From Ostreococcus mediterraneus (lineage: Eukaryota > Chlorophyta > Mamiellophyceae > Mamiellales > Bathycoccaceae), in contig WMKK01000004.1 in assembly GCA_012295225.1 (NCBI GenBank), positions 292,759 through 356,758 of the forward strand: a stretch of 64,000 bases of DNA, read 5' to 3'. Positions 41,295 through 51,992 of the stretch are shown in pieces. A program made the translations under genes and the position numbers. The stretch's first letter is position 1; every line of letters starts with the position of its first letter. The notes below the pieces were generated by a model. It saw nothing but the letters and a program-made list of their open reading frames with translations. It was not told the DNA's origin and did not search any database.

Positions 41295-41517
41295 CTGACA
41301 TGAATCTTGACTCTGCAACGCAAAAACCTCTCGACGACACCGCGTGTCGGCGACAACTTAAGAGTCGGTTTGTCGAGAAGCTTAAGCGAGCTTGAGAACA
41401 AAATTCGTGCGAGCACTATAGTAACTATAGTGCTAAAAACTATAGTATAGTTTTTATTTTGCAACTTCATTAAAAATCGCGTTGACAAAAAGTGACGTAT
41501 TTCATATGATTTTGAAA

Positions 41518-42094
41518 TAAGGGCGACTAAGAGGTCGAAATTAGAATAGCACCTTTTTCCGGGTGTATGTTGCAATTTTATGCTAATTCCGACTAAGAGG
41601 TCCTCGATTGAAATAACGAACAGCCTCGAGTCACAATTGGTCAACACATACCCACAGTTTTGACTGGTGAAGCTTGGGAAACGAAAACGTCGTGTACTCG
41701 ACGCGGAAGATGCCGCGCGCTGGGCGGAGAGCGCGGCATTGTCGCCTTGCGCGATTGTTGCGCCGTCGCACGGATTTTTTATACCTCTTTGCGCCGAGAC
41801 GTGCGAGTTACGTCGCGGTGAAGGCTCGCTATTCCTATTTCCGACTAAGAGGTGCGGAATTAGAATAGCGGGCTCCGCGACCCCCTAAAAATCCTTGAAT
41901 CATTAACTCGTCGTCGCTATTCCAATCGCTATTCCAATCGCAAAGATTGGAATAACTTTGGCGATTTTATTCCAATCTTTGGGCAATTGGAATAAGAAAT
42001 TAGCTTATTTTCGACCTCTTAGTCACGATTTTTCGGGAATAGGAATAACTTTGGGCATTTCACTATTCTAATTTCGACCTCTTAGTCGCCCTAA
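41518..42094. mobile_element. PIF/Harbinger-like MITE flanked by TAA
   Basis: The element is 41521-42091 (571 bp). Its 29-bp ends are perfect inverted repeats starting GGGCGACTAAGAGGTCGAAA. TAA lies directly outside both ends (41518-41520, 42092-42094). Internal partial copies of the end motif occur at 41588, 41842 and 42014. A frame at 41667-41888 is open but unassigned. It sits 230 bp upstream of the SWR1 start. Confidence 0.85.
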
Positions 42095-43165
42095 TATAAT
42101 TTCAAAATTATATGAAGCTCAGTCACCGGCCTGAAGGTGGTGGCGCAACCGATGCCGTGCGCGCGGACTACTCGACGCGGCGTCGCTACGGCAGGAATTC
42201 GGAGCGCGAGTGGTGGCGTGTAGATGGTCAACTTTTACGTTTATCAGGGTACACGCGCACGCGATCAATGTTTGTTCCTGAAAGGTAACCGTTGGCGAGT
42301 TTGAGTGACGATGAGAGCACTGTTTTGTATCGCACTTTCCGAACTCGTCGGTGACCTTTTGCGTTCGTAGCGAAATTTAATGAAGATACATCGTGAGCAA
42401 AGCTCAATTCGAGCTGTTGCGTTGCATACTCATGAACGTCACACGTGCTGCACGTCATAGGACGACGGGATTTGAGTCTCATGGTTTGGACATAGCGTTT
42501 ACACGGCTGCATGAGAACAGTTTGAGAGCTGGAAGTTTCGCGTCGGGCCTAGCGCACGTAACGCGCGTAATCAAAGAATATGGCCCCATAGACTGTTACA
42601 TATTCCAATATTGCCTGGTACATGTGCCAAGAAATTGTACACACTACACGCAGAACCTTCGGCGCGCGGCGTCAGCTTTCAAATGGCTACCTCACGGTAC
42701 GATATCCTTGATGGGCTCACTGGTGCGATCGTTTACGAAAGATATGCATACCCGTCGAACAAAAAAAAGGTGTGGTGCGGGAGTCGGGATAGGCCTACTG
42801 CTGCGACAACGAGTGTGCTCTTAACACAAATTCGATGAACATTGTTTCGCATGCTTTGTCTGTTTCTCTGCACGTCTGAGCAACATATACACGGGCTCCA
42901 AAACCGTCTAAGTCTTCAAACAAACTGAATACGTCATCGCACATATGTTTCAGCGTGTTATGCGCATCGGGTGCGGTGCGCACTTCTGACGCACCCACAA
43001 ACGCACGACAAACAACCCCTCATGCCATGTCTCCCCAGAAGCGACTGTGACCAATCACAACTCAACAGATAAGGAAAGACAAGGTTTTTGATTCTTACTC
43101 TCTTAGATCGCATCAGCTTCGATGTCTGCACATGTCATGCCAGTAATGTATACGACGCGGTCTCT
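42095..43165 (-). other. Intergenic region with decayed coding remains
   Basis: Minus-strand frames at 42228-42512 and 42795-42998 have protein-like composition (for example SLKLANGYLSGTNIDRV, and FSLFEDLDGFGARVYVAQTC), but they are isolated and not part of an intact gene. CpG-rich composition resembles the transposon areas. Likely old mobile DNA; no family named. Confidence 0.35.
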
Positions 43166-44440
43166 TCAATCTTTATCGTAAAATTCACAGGTGTGCGAGA
43201 CAAGAGCATCTAAGCCTCTGCTCCCACCATATCTTTCATCAGGATTCAAATCGTTATCGTCCAACTCAGGAAGCAGTGCAACTGGTGGCGCCTCTGCAAA
43301 CTCAACGCTTGGAGCGCTAGTGAGTGACTTCAAATTTTCTCGAACTTGCTGTTTTACTCGAGACAAATACGCTTCACTATTGAGATTTTCAATCCACATG
43401 GGTGCATAAGCTGTTAGTTTATATCCTCCATCTGCATAATATTCGTAATAGTGTTCGTGAGGAGGAATATCTTCAGATAATTCCCTTCCTAGAAGTGTGG
43501 CGGTTTCATATGTCCAACAACGAGACACATTTGTCTTTGTGTATCCTCCACCACCTGTTATCAATATAGGCTTATTAAAACTTTTCATGAAAGAAACGCA
43601 CTCTGCATGCCCCTTCAGAGACAGATTGAAACAGCCAATTCTATCTCCTGCTAGCGAGTCTGCACCACATTGAAGGACGATGGCACCTGGCTGAAAGACT
43701 TCCATGATTTCCCGCATCACAAATTTAAACAAGTCCACAAAGCTTTCATCGTTGATGCCATCGTTTAGGGGTACATTGACACTGTAATATTTTCCCGAGT
43801 TGACACCAATATCACTCAAACTTCCCGTGCCTGGAAAGAACATATCACCGTACTTGTGGAAACTAGCCGTCAGCACACGATCTGTCATGAAAAAAGCCTC
43901 TTCAACGCCATCGCCGTGATGAATATCAATATCTATGTATAAGACCCTTGCATGAGACTTAAGTAACTCAAGTATTGCTAGGACGAGATCGTTAATGTAG
44001 CAGAAACCCGAGGCTTCCGATTTCTTCGCATGATGCAAACCGCCCGACCAATTGATAGCAATATCTGATAGCCCTTGATTCAACCTAGTTGCCCCATCGA
44101 GTGAACCGCCGGTATAACGCTTACAAAAATCAAATAGATGATCAAAAATCGGACAATCCTCACCAAGATTGAACCTACGCATTTGTTCTGCGTATTGCTG
44201 TTGCTTATCAGGGGTAATTTTCGCAAGAAATGACACGTAGTCTTCACTGTGAAACTGTGTGAATTCTTCACTGGTACTAACGCGTGGTCTGTAAATTTGA
44301 AGGTGTTCATGGAGATCATAGGAGAGAATCAAATTGTGCGTCATACAGAGCCTGTGTGGCTTCATAGGATGATTGGGCCCGTAGTAGTTTCTACCAACAG
44401 CTTCGTCATAATAATAGCAAATACGTTCCTTGGCAACCAT
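43166..44440 (-). CDS. HDAC: Class I (RPD3/HDA1-2-3 type) histone deacetylase
   Basis: 424 residues, one exon, full family length. ICYYYDEAVGRNYYGPNHPMKPHR starts the fold. The active site is complete: the tandem histidines and charge relay in GGLHHAKKSEASGFCYINDL, zinc ligands in YIDIDIHHGDGVEEAFF, and GADSLAGDRIGCFNLSLKGH with the catalytic Tyr in ITGGGGYTKTNVSRCW. It removes acetyl groups from histone tails as part of Sin3 or NuRD-like complexes. The tail after the core is short and acidic. Confidence 0.96.
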   Translation of the reverse strand: MVAKERICYYYDEAVGRNYYGPNHPMKPHRLCMTHNLILSYDLHEHLQIYRPRVSTSEEFTQFHSEDYVSFLAKITPDKQQQYAEQMRRFNLGEDCPIFDHLFDFCKRYTGGSLDGATRLNQGLSDIAINWSGGLHHAKKSEASGFCYINDLVLAILELLKSHARVLYIDIDIHHGDGVEEAFFMTDRVLTASFHKYGDMFFPGTGSLSDIGVNSGKYYSVNVPLNDGINDESFVDLFKFVMREIMEVFQPGAIVLQCGADSLAGDRIGCFNLSLKGHAECVSFMKSFNKPILITGGGGYTKTNVSRCWTYETATLLGRELSEDIPPHEHYYEYYADGGYKLTAYAPMWIENLNSEAYLSRVKQQVRENLKSLTSAPSVEFAEAPPVALLPELDDNDLNPDERYGGSRGLDALVSHTCEFYDKD

Positions 44441-44890
44441 GCTTTATTTCCGAAGGCGACTAACCTAAGTTATCGACCGATGAAATTCGGCTGATCTATA
44501 GAGCGCCTGTTTTTGTTCTTCTCGTTATCGTTACTACGTTGCGCTAGCAACGATGATACTCTCGTTCTCACAGCGTGAAGCGACAGTCCCTTGTGAAGAC
44601 GTCCCAACGCGTTTTCCAGTCTTTATTTGAAATCACGCACACTGCATTGCATATAGCTGTAGATGGCTATAATATATATTATTTTATACCAGTATATATA
44701 AATCACAAGATGCTTTTTGCTTTTTTGCGACCTCACCGACACTTCCATGCACTAACTTCACGCACTTTCTACTCATCTATTCAATTCTAGTTGTGTGGCT
44801 GCGTTTCATGACGCTATTTTTCAAATCTAGAGCTCTTGTGCTATCAAAATATGAATACAGTACATATACGAGTTAATGAACAAAATTGCT
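44441..44890. other. Intergenic region, no gene seen
   Basis: AT-rich, with a TATATATTATTTTATACC stretch near 44670. No motif. It separates HDAC's upstream side from the 3' side of the next minus-strand gene. Confidence 0.3.
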
Positions 44891-45958
44891 ACTGACCAAG
44901 TAACTTGGAACGCTTGAATTTTTTCACAACGAGAGGGTGGTCACTCACGACGGACTTTTGGATAATTGATCCAATTACCCGATATAGTGGCTATGCATCC
45001 AAGTGGCTCTTCATACACTCTCTTGCAGGACTCTCTTGGAGAAATAGTTGATTCATATGCAGATCTCATTGGTAAATTGGTAAACTTACAAGGTTGTACA
45101 TAAGGCGTACGCTACTCGTGCTGTTCATTTGAAGCCGCCGCCGACAGGAAGTGTGCGCTGCATGTTTTGTCTTGCTTATATTGCACGCGATGGCAAGTAA
45201 GCCATGATCGCATGTTGACTAAATTTTTTGAACTCAACGATACTAACCTTCACCTTGTTCAACAGTAGCTATGTATTCAACAAACGTAGTAGCTTTTGAA
45301 GCTGCATGACTACTAGTCAAACGGGAAATGTCCAGCTGCAAAATATCGTCAACTGCCTGTGGTAATTAGATAGTTGGAACTTTCACCTCGACATTCAGTG
45401 ACTGTAATCCTGAGCTTGGGTCTGCAAGTTCACTGCGTGAAACAATAAGTTGTGTACACGCTAATCAAGACCTCAGTACAGCACGAACCAGTGTTGAGAT
45501 CTGTCCAAATTCAGCCTCTGAGATTCAGCTTCACTTATCAGGGCCCTCTGCATGTCATTACTTTTCAAAGAGTGAACTCCATCCAAACTTTTCCACAGCT
45601 CAACCGTGCAGTTTGTTGGCACTTCACATCTATGCATGTGTTTATCCACGATTAGTTTGAATCCTGAGGCTCATAGTTGCGTCGTATAAAGGTAAAGAGC
45701 TGTATCAATCTTACCATCTCCATCTGTGCCTTCAATTTCTACGCTCAAAGCTCGCACGTTCTCTCGTATGCTGGACGCAATTTCTGAAGTCACCGACACA
45801 AGGTACGTGTCGTCCATCAATCTCTGCTCAGAGCGCGCAAATGGATAGCATATTAATGTGTAACTACTTACGGCGTATGTTGATGCACTTACCAAGTTCC
45901 GGCGGCGAACACAACTTGACTCGTCTCGTATGTCTAGGTATGAGAAAATTCGTCTTGT
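44891..45958 (-). CDS. Unrecognised multi-exon gene
   Basis: A chain of GT-AG bounded exons reads on the minus strand. One (about 45893-45958) ends SSCVRRRNL. The next (45706-45822) starts LMDDTYLVSVTSEIASSIRE and runs to VEIEGTDGD. It continues in frame after 45664 as GFKLIVDKHMHRCEVPTNC, then VELWKSLDGVHSL and MQRALISEAESQRL. Later exons read ELADPSSGLQSLNVE and DDILQLDISRLTSSHAASKA (about 45255-45350). The phases agree across the two clearest introns, so it is a real gene. Both ends are uncertain: a further possible exon at 44930-45075 includes YEEPLGCIATISGNWINYP. No family recognised. Confidence 0.5.
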
Positions 45959-45969
45959 CTTTTTAGATA

Positions 45970-46066
45970 TCTGCTCGCGGCCGGAAATATATAAACAACA
46001 TCTCGTAATATCGTGTAATTACGTCTGATATGTGAAAATCCTTAGAAATATATTTCCGGCCGCGAG
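45970..46066. repeat. Small inverted-repeat element
   Basis: CTCGCGGCCGGAAATATAT near 45971 and its complement ATATATTTCCGGCCGCGAG at about 46047 are about 19-bp arms. The middle contains CGTAATATCGTGTAATTACG and GAAAATCC, words that recur at 17585, 58395 and 61260, so this is probably one member of a dispersed small element. Confidence 0.6.
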
Positions 46067-46402
46067 ATGGCCTCCATAAAGAGTATTAGCGGCTGAAATT
46101 ATAAGATCAACTAGTAAGGTGGATTTTGTATGCACTAAAATGCGATATAGTATAATAAGCCCTATAAAAAATATCTCATTCCATCTGCGTCGTTTGCTCG
46201 TGCGAGATTGGGGCCTCGCAGCTAAAAACTTGTTACACATGAATAGATATCAGCTGTAGTGCAAACGTAAGCCCTAACAAAAACAAACAAAATTACCGTT
46301 TTTTACTGGTTCAGTGTTGAGACTTACTTGGTGTCTGGGCCGAAAGCAAACCGACGTTCGTTCGGCGTTGCGTTGATACGGGGACGCGTGCAGAGAAAGA
46401 AC

Positions 46403-47310
<908 letters not shown>

Positions 47311-47439
47311 AAAACTGTACGGCCACTTTGAGTAGCGCTCAAATAATTGATAGTTCGGAGTCTACCAGCAGATGTAAAAAATCAATATCAGTGATCGAGT
47401 TTTGAGTTTTCCTATTACACGTAGAATGTGTCTAGGGGA

Positions 47440-48040
47440 CTATCTAAGTCTTCGAGCTTCGCGTTCCGATTCCATTAAGGTCAAAATGTCACCTATGATC
47501 CGTTGTAAAAACATATTACTCAACTACGGCAAAATCTCACCTTCGCGAACAGGGCCTTTGACGTTCCGCATGATCTGGCGGTTTTGGTCATCAAGAAACT
47601 TGACCCTAACTTGAGTTACCTGTGCAAGACGGCGTCAGTAAATGATAAGCGATCGGGATCAGAGTAGATATCATGTGGCATTTAAAGCACATCGATCAAA
47701 TCAGGAACGTGTCGTTTTCGTCGTCGTTAAAGTCTTCATACCTGGCCCCGCGAACCCGTGCGGCCGATAACCTTCATTACGATTGCCCTGTGTAGGCGCG
47801 TCAGTTTCGTAGAATCAAACAATGGGTAGTACTCGCAGGGGTGAAACGCAAAATCCTTTCGACATTTCGCAACTTGGATCTGCATTTCTCAGACCGACGC
47901 GCGAACCATAACTTACAGTTTAATTTCATCCTGCGTTGGAGGAAAACACAAAAACGTTAATACATCCAGTGCTCGCACAGCACGTCAGAAGCACACCGCG
48001 AGACAAATGTGCGAGCTCTTCGAGTAAAGTGTCGTACCAT
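47440..48040 (-). CDS. RPS28: 40S ribosomal protein eS28, with split start
   Basis: Exons join to 64 residues: M, then [63 protein letters not shown]. That is a full eS28. The best reading has the ATG (48038-48040) directly before an intron (ATG/GTACGA ... CGCAG), then a 14-base micro-exon (GATGAAATTAAACT), another intron, and three larger exons, ending at TAG 47440-47442. Alternatively exon 1 runs on 19 codons to SD before the intron. The total phase count is consistent for both. Part of the small subunit near the mRNA exit. Confidence 0.88.
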
Positions 48041-48489
48041 TGGGATTTCCTGATAACTTTTTCACGTTCAACAGTTCGTTCAACGTCGCTGTGATCTATG
48101 ACGGCGCGACGGCGGGACGGCGGGACGGCGCGAGGGCTTGTGTTTTACTTCGCCATTTCACGCTTCGTAAACAACGCTCGTTTATATTATTAATTATTTT
48201 TCAAAACACACCTAAGATATAACATACTTAGAGAACATCTTGCATCGATTAAAAACAAGGGGTACCGAATCGTTCATGCAAAATTAAAAGCGTAAGTTTT
48301 CATATTATATAGAGATATGTGTCAATTTGTATTTAATACGTATTCGTGATTTTCTATTGAAAGAGGATAGAAGTTGAAAACGCGGTGAATGGATAGCGCG
48401 GTTTATCGCAAGGTGTCGAGTACCGTGCTTCGCAATCGTGCGTTACATCTGCGCGCTTCATAGGATTTTTTTTGTGCTTTCCACTCAAC
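48041..48489. promoter_or_regulatory. Divergent upstream region of eS28 and petL
   Basis: The two genes run apart. A GC-rich tandem block built on GACGGCGGGACGGC lies at about 48100-48135. The rest is AT-rich. No named site. Confidence 0.4.
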
Positions 48490-49052
48490 ATGGTCGCGAA
48501 CGCCGTTAACATCAACGCCAGGCCCGCGTTAAAGATCAAAGCAACGCGTGCGTCTGGAGCGAAACCTACTTCTGTGCACGCTCAACGTAGCAAAAAGGTC
48601 GCGCTCCCAACGACAATCGCGATTGGTAAGTCCGTATGAGCAATAAAAATTTACAAGCTGCATTCCATCTTCACGTCTGAGATGGAACTTGCAAAGCGCT
48701 TTCCGCCTCACGAGATAACTTCTGTACGGATCATCGAGAAGCCAAACTGATCTGTATTTTATAGGCTGCGCGACCATCGCTACCGAAGCTCACGCACAAG
48801 AGGCAATCCGTTCTATGGAAGTGCAGGTATCTCTTTCGAATCCATCTCATTTGTACGATTTCATTTTCATTTTCTTCCAAGGTTGTTCAACTTGCTGACG
48901 TTCCTACTCCGCTTCTTTATTTTGGCTTCTTGACCACTTCCCTCACCTTCGCGGTTGGAACGGTACGATTTATATCATTTTTGTTGATCGAGTGCGCCTA
49001 ACTTTGAATGTCTCCTCAGTATCTGGCGTTGACGAAAATTAAGTTGATTTAA
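48490..49052 (+). CDS. petL: Nuclear-encoded cytochrome b6f subunit PetL with transit peptide, four exons
   Basis: Exons 48490-48625, 48765-48826, 48882-48962 and 49020-49052 join exactly to 103 residues. The last ~30 form one membrane helix with the PetL pattern: TPLLYFGFLTTSLTFAVG followed by TKIKLI (plastid PetL of plants reads YFGFLLAALT...KIRLI). Before it lies an Ala/Arg/Lys/Ser-rich transit peptide, then VALPTTIAIGCATIATEAHA, a short hydrophobic run ending AxA-like, as in thylakoid bipartite signals. PetL is a small stabilising subunit of the b6f complex and is normally made in the plastid, so this is an organelle-to-nucleus transfer, with introns gained. About 30 residues is its usual mature size. 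Confidence 0.82.
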
Positions 49053-49355
49053 AGTCAAGTCAAAGCGCAGGATCTCTGATAGAAAACTGTTTACTTACTC
49101 AGTTGTAATACTAAGTAACGTTTGTTTTCCCTCGCAACACTAATTTCAAGTTTAAGCTTAAATGCATGCTCTTCACTCACTCTTTAAGCTGCATTTCGTT
49201 TATTTGTATCTCAAGATGTGATCGGAAAGTGAAGAAAGCGTCTGAATTCGTGTTAATACAACGACTGCGCTATCGTAGGCTGCGCATGATAGATGCGCAT
49301 AGATGCGCACGTTTGTCGCTCATGCTTGACCAATGCATGTTATCTGCATGGTGCA
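49053..49355. other. Intergenic region between petL and clpP
   Basis: About 300 bp between convergent genes; a tandem ATAGATGCGC(AT) word at 49288-49310. No gene seen. Confidence 0.35.
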
Positions 49356-50580
49356 TTAAAATTCGCTTGCAAACATGGGAATCCCTGAGCTATTGACCGC
49401 CAAATGTGTCGGGTGTTCGATAACTGCATCAATAAGACCATACTCAACGGCCTCTTGCGCTGACATGAAAAAATCTCGATCTGTATCTTCCATGACCTGC
49501 GACTTTCGATGAACTCGTACTTGGTAATTTGCTCGAAATTTGACGAACCTGCTGTAACGGTTTCTTGGTAAATTCTGCAAGATAGCCATTCAACGTAGAC
49601 TTGTGGTGCTGTGCGATATTCTTTATCGATTCTTTCATGAGTGAATCACATGCACAGACTTACCATGATTTCATTGGCTTGAATTTCGATATCAGCAGCT
49701 TGCCCTTGCGCGCCGCCAAGTGGCTGGTGAATCATTATTCGACTATTTGGCAAGCTATAGCGTTTCCCCTAGAAAGAAAAAACAATGGGTGAGTTCTGCG
49801 CAAAAGTTCTTTTTTATGATGATCACACCTGTTCTCCAGAAGCCAGAAGAAACGCCCCTGTATTCAACATTGAGTTTGGAATGTCTAATTGTTTTCAAGA
49901 CAATTACCCATTGAAGCAGCTAAGCCGACGCACACAGTCGATACAGATGGCCGAATGTGACGCATGGTATCAAAGACCGCCATACCGGCCGTTACCGAAC
50001 CGCCGGGCGAGTTAACGTAGAGAGTGATATCCTTGATGGAATGAGACTCACAGTAGAATGAACTTTTGTTGAGGAGTTTTACCTGTTCTGGGTCATTAGC
50101 GTCTAACCACAAGAGCTGTGCCACTATCAAGTTGCAACTATCATCGTCAACAGCGCCACCGAGACGAATGATGCGCTAGGAGAGATCATTCTCATTGTTT
50201 AAAGTTTTTTGTCATGGCATAGCGACGTACCTGACTCATGAGTTGGCTCGCAACGCTTTGAAAGCGTTCAACAACTATTGGCGAGGGGCCTTTACCTTGT
50301 TGGGCAACTGGGGAGGTACTGTAGCAGATCTTCAGTGGGATTGAGAAATTCAGCAGCAGACAAGCACTTACAATGAATGATTCAGCGTCGTAGCAATGTC
50401 TCGTTTGACAGCGCTTGACATAACTTTTCTCATACCAAATCTGCGAAAGGAACAGGGTTTCAGTATCGGCGACTGTTGGGGTTTAAACAGCGGATGCGGA
50501 GTAGCGGGTCGTGCGCGAGATAAGCAACAAAATAAATGAATCCCAATCTGTAACCGCGAACTACTTACCGGGGATGGCAT
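49356..50580 (-). CDS. clpP: ClpP protease proteolytic subunit, plastid or mitochondrial, about eight exons
   Basis: From ATG 50580 a basic targeting stretch (MPSP, then [20 protein letters not shown]) leads to [17 protein letters not shown] and [46 protein letters not shown] follows. The catalytic triad is there: Ser in CVGLAASMG, His in [14 protein letters not shown], Asp in [19 protein letters not shown]. Exons are split by 40-100 nt introns. ClpP forms a 14-mer barrel with Clp ATPases in the plastid stroma or mitochondrial matrix. The tail ends shortly after the triad, as usual. Confidence 0.9.
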
Positions 50581-51125
50581 CTCACGTGTCGCGCAGTAGG
50601 TCTTTGAATACAGCAAAAGTCTTGTGCACGCCCACACATCTGAATGAGGCTCATCGTGACTGAGAGCACGCGAGTGTACGTCAGGAGATAAAGCGGACTT
50701 TTATGATGAAGGAATTATTCCGCGCACGAACTCTCGAAGAGCGTACGCGCTTCGAGGCCGGGTCAGACGTGATGCGCCCTACACGCCCGCAGACTCTACT
50801 CTTGACACCAGAAGGGCGTATTTTTGTCAACTGATGCGATTCTAATGTTGTTATGGTATTCAATTCACACTAAGTACAACACTATTTATAAATGAAGATA
50901 ATTTCTAGAAACAATGCACGTATCGGCCCTTTGGTATTGGTATCTCGACTATATCATATTGTAATGTTCTGGTATTTTCACTCGGGGATAAAATCGAAAT
51001 TAGGGTAAAAAAGAAAATTGCGGCGGAGCGTGATCGCAAAGACAGCTCGGGTAGCGTGGTCGCGCTACGCAGTTCACGACGCGTGTTATACGCAACCTTC
51101 GCACCTGATAAAAGCTCCTCACGCC
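50581..51125. promoter_or_regulatory. Divergent upstream region of clpP and eL19
   Basis: 545 bp between genes that run apart. AT-rich from 50820 to 51010. Two short open frames lack motifs. No site assigned. Confidence 0.35.
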
Positions 51126-51865
51126 ATGGTTTCTCTCAAGTTACAAAAGAGGCTCGCGGCCTCAGTATTGAACTGCGGTGCGCGCAAGATTTGGATGGAC
51201 CCTAACGAGGTACGTGGTTTTGCACGCACGCGCCAAGGCTTCCGTTGAAGCTGCCAGCACGCAACGTTTCCTCGAATTTGAAGAAAATAATATTCTCCTC
51301 GTTTCTGACATTTTCCATACAGATAAGCGAAATTTCTTCCGCCAACTCGCGTCAAAACATCCGTAAGTTGATAAAAGATGGGTTCGTGATCCGAAAACCC
51401 ACGAAGGTGAGATCAAATGCAGTCTCCGCTTTTTTTTCTGACTTCTTGCGTAACTAGATCCATTCCCGCGCAAGAACTTGCCGAGAACAAGCTGCTAAAC
51501 GTCTCGGTCGACACACCGGTTACGGTAAACGGCGCGGTACCAGGGAGGCCAGACTGCCAACAAAAATCCTTTGGTTGAGAAGGCACCGAGTTCTTCGACG
51601 ATTACTGAAGAAGTATAGAGAAGCAAAGAAGATCGACAAGCACATGTATCATTCTATGTACCTCAAGTGCAAGGGTAACGTGTTCAAGAACAAACGAGTT
51701 CTGATGGAGGCCATCCACAAGGCGAAGGCCGAGAAGGCACGCGAAAAGTCGCTGGCTGATCAATTTGAAGCCCGAAGATCAAAGAATAAGTCGACTAGAT
51801 TACGTAAAATCTCACGTAGAGAAGAGCGCATAGCGGCGGGCATATCAGGGCTTGCAGCAAAGTAG
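51126..51865 (+). CDS. RPL19: 60S ribosomal protein eL19, three exons
   Basis: ATG at 51126. Exon 1 [18 protein letters not shown] and KIWMDPNE, an intron after 51209, exon 2 [28 protein letters not shown], an intron after about 51406, then exon 3 [59 protein letters not shown] and a long basic helix to the stop at 51863-51865. Complete and of typical length (about 186 residues). It contacts both subunits in the ribosome. Convergent with BOP1, 127 bp between the stops. Confidence 0.96.
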
Positions 51866-51992
51866 GACTTAACACGAGAACTTTTGGTGATTTTTAATGA
51901 AAAGCCTGTTCAACTTTTTTATGTTCTCGGAGTCGTGAGCTCGTCGTTTACACTTAGACGAATATATCGATTCAAATTACAACTTTTCCTTT

